NCBI GenBank assembly: GCA_015067375.1
Contig: SVMQ01000124.1
Span: 1-6,794 of the forward strand
Source: Oscillospiraceae bacterium
GTDB lineage: Bacteria; Bacillota; Clostridia; Oscillospirales; Ruminococcaceae
Length of the DNA stretch: 6,794 nt
Reading direction: 5' to 3'
Every line of letters starts with the position of its first letter. The stretch's first letter is position 1. The translations under genes were made by a program, and so were the position numbers. The notes beneath the pieces are model-generated. The model had not been told where the DNA came from. It did no database searches and worked only from the letters and a program-made list of their open reading frames with translations. Positions 4,605-6,794 of this stretch are shown here, piece by piece.

Positions 4605-6200
4605 ATGACGATGGACTATGTATTAGTCGGCGTTGCGGCATTTCTGGTCGGCGCGGTCATCTGCGGATTTATCTGCTTTAAGCTTGGCGTAAAGCACCGC
4701 ATCAAGACTGCCGAAGCACAGTTTGAGTCTGCCGAAAAGGAAGCAGCGCGCATCATCGCAGAGGCCAATGAAAAGGCCGCAACAAAGAAAAAGACTGCGC
4801 TCGTCGAAGCAAAGGATGAGATCCACAAGCTCCGTTCCTCTGCGGAAAAGGAGATCCAGCACCTTAAAAACGACACAGAGCGCGAGCTGAAAGAGCGTAG
4901 AAGCGAGCTTTCTCGTTCTGAGCGCAGACTTCAGCAGAAAGAGGAGAACCTCGACAAAAAGACCGACAAGATCGAAAAGCTCGAAGAGCAGCTTCAGGCA
5001 AAGCACAAGAAGGCTGACGAGAAGATCGCTGAGGCTGACCAGTTAAAGGCAAGCCAGATGGATATCCTCGAGCGCATCTCGGGCTTCACCACCGAGCAGG
5101 CTAAGGAGCATTTGCTGCAGATGCTGGACAGCGAGCTGTCACATGAAAAGGCAGTGAGGATCACCGCTTTTGAGCAGCGCATCAAGGACGAGTCCGATGA
5201 AAAGGCGCGTCAGTATGTTTCGCTTGCTATTGCAAGACTTGCCGCGGATACCGTTTCCGAAATGGCGGTTTCTGTAGTAGCTATTCCCAATGACGAGATG
5301 AAGGGACGCATCATCGGTCGTGAGGGTCGCAATATCCGCGCTCTCGAAACACTGACCGGTGTTGATCTTATCATTGACGACACGCCTGAGGCTATCACGC
5401 TTTCCAGCTTCGATCATGTAAGACGCGAGATCGCAAGGATCGCACTTGAGCGCCTCATTCAGGACGGACGTATCCATCCTGCACGCATTGAAGAAACTGT
5501 TGAAAAGGCACGCCGCGAGGTCGAGCTTCGCATCAAGCAGGAGGGCGAGCGTGCTGTCATGGAGACCAACGTGAATGGTCTTAATCACGAGCTTGTACGT
5601 CTTATCGGACGTCTTAAGTACAGAACATCCTACAGGCAGAATGTACTCAATCACTCTATCGAGGTGGCACATCTCGCAGGTATCATGGCGAGCGAGCTTG
5701 GTGTTGATCCTGTGCTTGCAAGAAGGGCAGGACTGCTGCACGATATCGGTAAGGCGCTTGACCACGAGATCGAAGGCTCGCACGTTCAGATCGGTGTTGA
5801 TGTCTGCCGCAAGTACAAGGAGAGTCCTGAGGTCATCCACGCTATCGAGGCGCATCACGGCGACGTGGAGTGCAGAACGGTCATCGCAGCGCTTGTACAG
5901 GCTGCTGACGCTATCAGCGCAGCAAGACCTGCAGCGAGAAGCGAGAACTATGAGAACTACATCAAGCGTCTTGAAAAGCTTGAGGAGATATGCAACAGCT
6001 ACAACGGCGTTGACAAGTCCTTTGCTATTCAGGCAGGCCGCGAGGTACGCATCATGCTCAAGCCTGAGGCTATCAGCGATGACGGCATGAAGGTGCTTGC
6101 ACGCGATATTGCAAAGCGCATCGAGAACGAGATGGAATATCCCGGTCAGATCAAGGTTAACCTTATCCGCGAGAGCCGCGCGATAGACTTTGCAAAGTAA
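4605..6200 (+). CDS. rny: Ribonuclease Y, membrane-anchored endoribonuclease
   Basis: RNase Y makes the initiating internal cuts in mRNA decay in many Firmicutes and is tethered to the membrane as part of a degradosome-like network. The 531-residue product is close to the 520 of Bacillus subtilis. In order it has a single N-terminal membrane helix (about 5-25), a long charged coiled coil (about 30-205, rich in E, K and R), a KH RNA-binding domain (about 222-285) with [15 protein letters not shown] (234-248), and an HD phosphohydrolase domain (about 345-440). Likely metal-binding or catalytic residues are H350 in [12 protein letters not shown]379-D380 in LLHDIGKA, H417-H418 in EAHHGD, and D435 in [12 protein letters not shown] conserved C-terminal tail ends at [11 protein letters not shown]. 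All parts appear intact. Starts at 4605 and 4611 are both possible. It is transcribed divergently from pyrE, ends at a terminator, and is not followed by ymdB, its frequent neighbour elsewhere. Confidence 0.98.
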   Translation: MTMDYVLVGVAAFLVGAVICGFICFKLGVKHRIKTAEAQFESAEKEAARIIAEANEKAATKKKTALVEAKDEIHKLRSSAEKEIQHLKNDTERELKERRSELSRSERRLQQKEENLDKKTDKIEKLEEQLQAKHKKADEKIAEADQLKASQMDILERISGFTTEQAKEHLLQMLDSELSHEKAVRITAFEQRIKDESDEKARQYVSLAIARLAADTVSEMAVSVVAIPNDEMKGRIIGREGRNIRALETLTGVDLIIDDTPEAITLSSFDHVRREIARIALERLIQDGRIHPARIEETVEKARREVELRIKQEGERAVMETNVNGLNHELVRLIGRLKYRTSYRQNVLNHSIEVAHLAGIMASELGVDPVLARRAGLLHDIGKALDHEIEGSHVQIGVDVCRKYKESPEVIHAIEAHHGDVECRTVIAALVQAADAISAARPAARSENYENYIKRLEKLEEICNSYNGVDKSFAIQAGREVRIMLKPEAISDDGMKVLARDIAKRIENEMEYPGQIKVNLIRESRAIDFAK

Positions 6201-6211
6201 ATAAAAAGATC

Positions 6212-6242
6212 GCAGCCGCTTCCTTTATCGGGAAGCGGCTGC
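6212..6242. terminator. Bidirectional intrinsic terminator between rny and the M23 peptidase gene
   Basis: A perfect 12-bp GC-rich stem (GCAGCCGCTTCC at 6212-6223 with GGAAGCGGCTGC at 6231-6242) closes a 7-nt loop. It begins 11 bp after the rny stop. It is followed by TTTATTAT on the plus strand and, read on the minus strand, by GATCTTTTTATTT, so it can serve both convergent genes. Confidence 0.92.
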
Positions 6243-6274
6243 TTTATTATGTCAGCATAAGCTGCACGGGAGGG

Positions 6275-6794
6275 TCAGTATATCACGCAATCGGGTGATA
6301 TGGGATAATCGTTGAAATATGGCATAGGATCAATATACTCGCCATCTTTTAAAACCTCAAAGTGCAGGTGAATACCTGTCGCTCTGCCGGTCGAGCCGAC
6401 AGAGCCAAGCTGATCGCCTGCTGACAGGACATCATCAGGCTCTACGTTTATCTCGGCAAGATGACCGTATGTCGTAACAACACCGTTTTCGTGTTCCAGT
6501 ATGACGAAGTTGCCGTAATCGCCGTTCCACTCGGCGCGGACTACCTTTCCGTCAAGGGCGGCGTATACAGGCGCATACAGCTCCGCGGCGAAATCGATGC
6601 CCTTGTGTCCGTAATAACCACCGTGACCATACATCACTTCAATGATCTGGCGACCGGCCGATGCGGCGACAGGGGCAATTATTCCTTGTATATCGGCATT
6701 GAGTTGGTCATCATTTGTGATATCCTCGTAGCAGCGTGTGCCGAAGCTTTCGGGCGAAAGCAGTACGCGCTCCTTGTTGTTGCCGATAACATCT
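6275..6794 (-). CDS. M23 (LytM-type) metallopeptidase, C-terminal part; gene continues beyond the window
   Basis: Peptidases of this family cut peptide crosslinks of peptidoglycan, or act as inactive activators of other wall enzymes. The frame is open from the right edge to the TGA at 6275-6277, so the N-terminus and any signal peptide or membrane anchor are missing; about 172 residues are visible. A GTG at 6637 lies inside the domain and is not the start. The zinc ligands are present: H and D of GHKGIDFA (codons at 6605-6607 and 6593-6595) and the last H of IHLHFEV (6362-6364). The catalytic histidines are also present: YGHL (6461-6463) and the first H of HLH (6368-6370). The enzyme therefore looks active. 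The segment before the domain (ESFGTRCYEDITNDDQLNADIQG) is not one I recognise. The product ends 21 residues beyond LKDGEY with no further domain. Confidence 0.93.
   Translation of the reverse strand, partial: DVIGNNKERVLLSPESFGTRCYEDITNDDQLNADIQGIIAPVAASAGRQIIEVMYGHGGYYGHKGIDFAAELYAPVYAALDGKVVRAEWNGDYGNFVILEHENGVVTTYGHLAEINVEPDDVLSAGDQLGSVGSTGRATGIHLHFEVLKDGEYIDPMPYFNDYPISPDCVIY

Noticed and set aside
5139..5858. A 239-codon minus-strand open frame inside rny
   Set aside because: It is the mirror of the KH and HD domains of RNase Y, with no start signals and no domain of its own.

Overview
The window looks like chromosomal core DNA of a low-to-mid-GC Firmicute, most likely a gut or rumen Ruminococcus-type member of the Oscillospiraceae. 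The reasons are the strong AGGAGG-type ribosome binding sites, the TTGACA-17-TATAAT promoters, an RNase Y gene, a stand-alone pyrE and the style of the proteins. This is inference from sequence; no marker gene names the species.

Layout, left to right. (1) The 3' end of a plus-strand gene (1-274) of uncertain family, ending at a strong terminator (296-329) shared with the convergent gene on its right. (2) A minus-strand gene (364-2280) for a seven-helix membrane protein with a degenerate GGDEF domain and a complete EAL catalytic set, a likely c-di-GMP phosphodiesterase. It has a perfect-consensus promoter (2333-2361) and two dyad elements in its leader. (3) A minus-strand gene (2450-3172) for a 240-residue protein resembling the C-terminal part of the flagellar cap protein FliD, with no flagellar genes in view. 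(4) A 210-bp gap with repeated motifs and hairpins (3256-3378). (5) Minus-strand pyrE (3383-4039), orotate phosphoribosyltransferase, with its own promoter and a small hairpin touching its ribosome binding site. (6) A divergent gap of about 565 bp holding the pyrE promoter and two candidate promoters for rny. The distal rny promoter would give a leader of about 300 nt with GC-rich hairpins. (7) Plus-strand rny (4605-6200), RNase Y. (8) A bidirectional terminator (6212-6242). (9) The C-terminal part of a minus-strand M23 metallopeptidase that runs off the right edge (6275-6794).

The genes do not form one operon. Each appears to be its own transcription unit with its own terminator or promoter, and they cover unrelated functions: second-messenger turnover, a cell-surface or filament-like protein, pyrimidine synthesis, mRNA decay and cell-wall remodelling. 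I see no mobile element, phage gene, CRISPR array, tRNA or rRNA. The items most worth a second look are the non-coding rny leader with its tandem promoters, the orphan FliD-like protein, the repeat cluster downstream of pyrE, and the palindromes at the phosphodiesterase promoter. I do not see a clear new defence or biosynthetic system.
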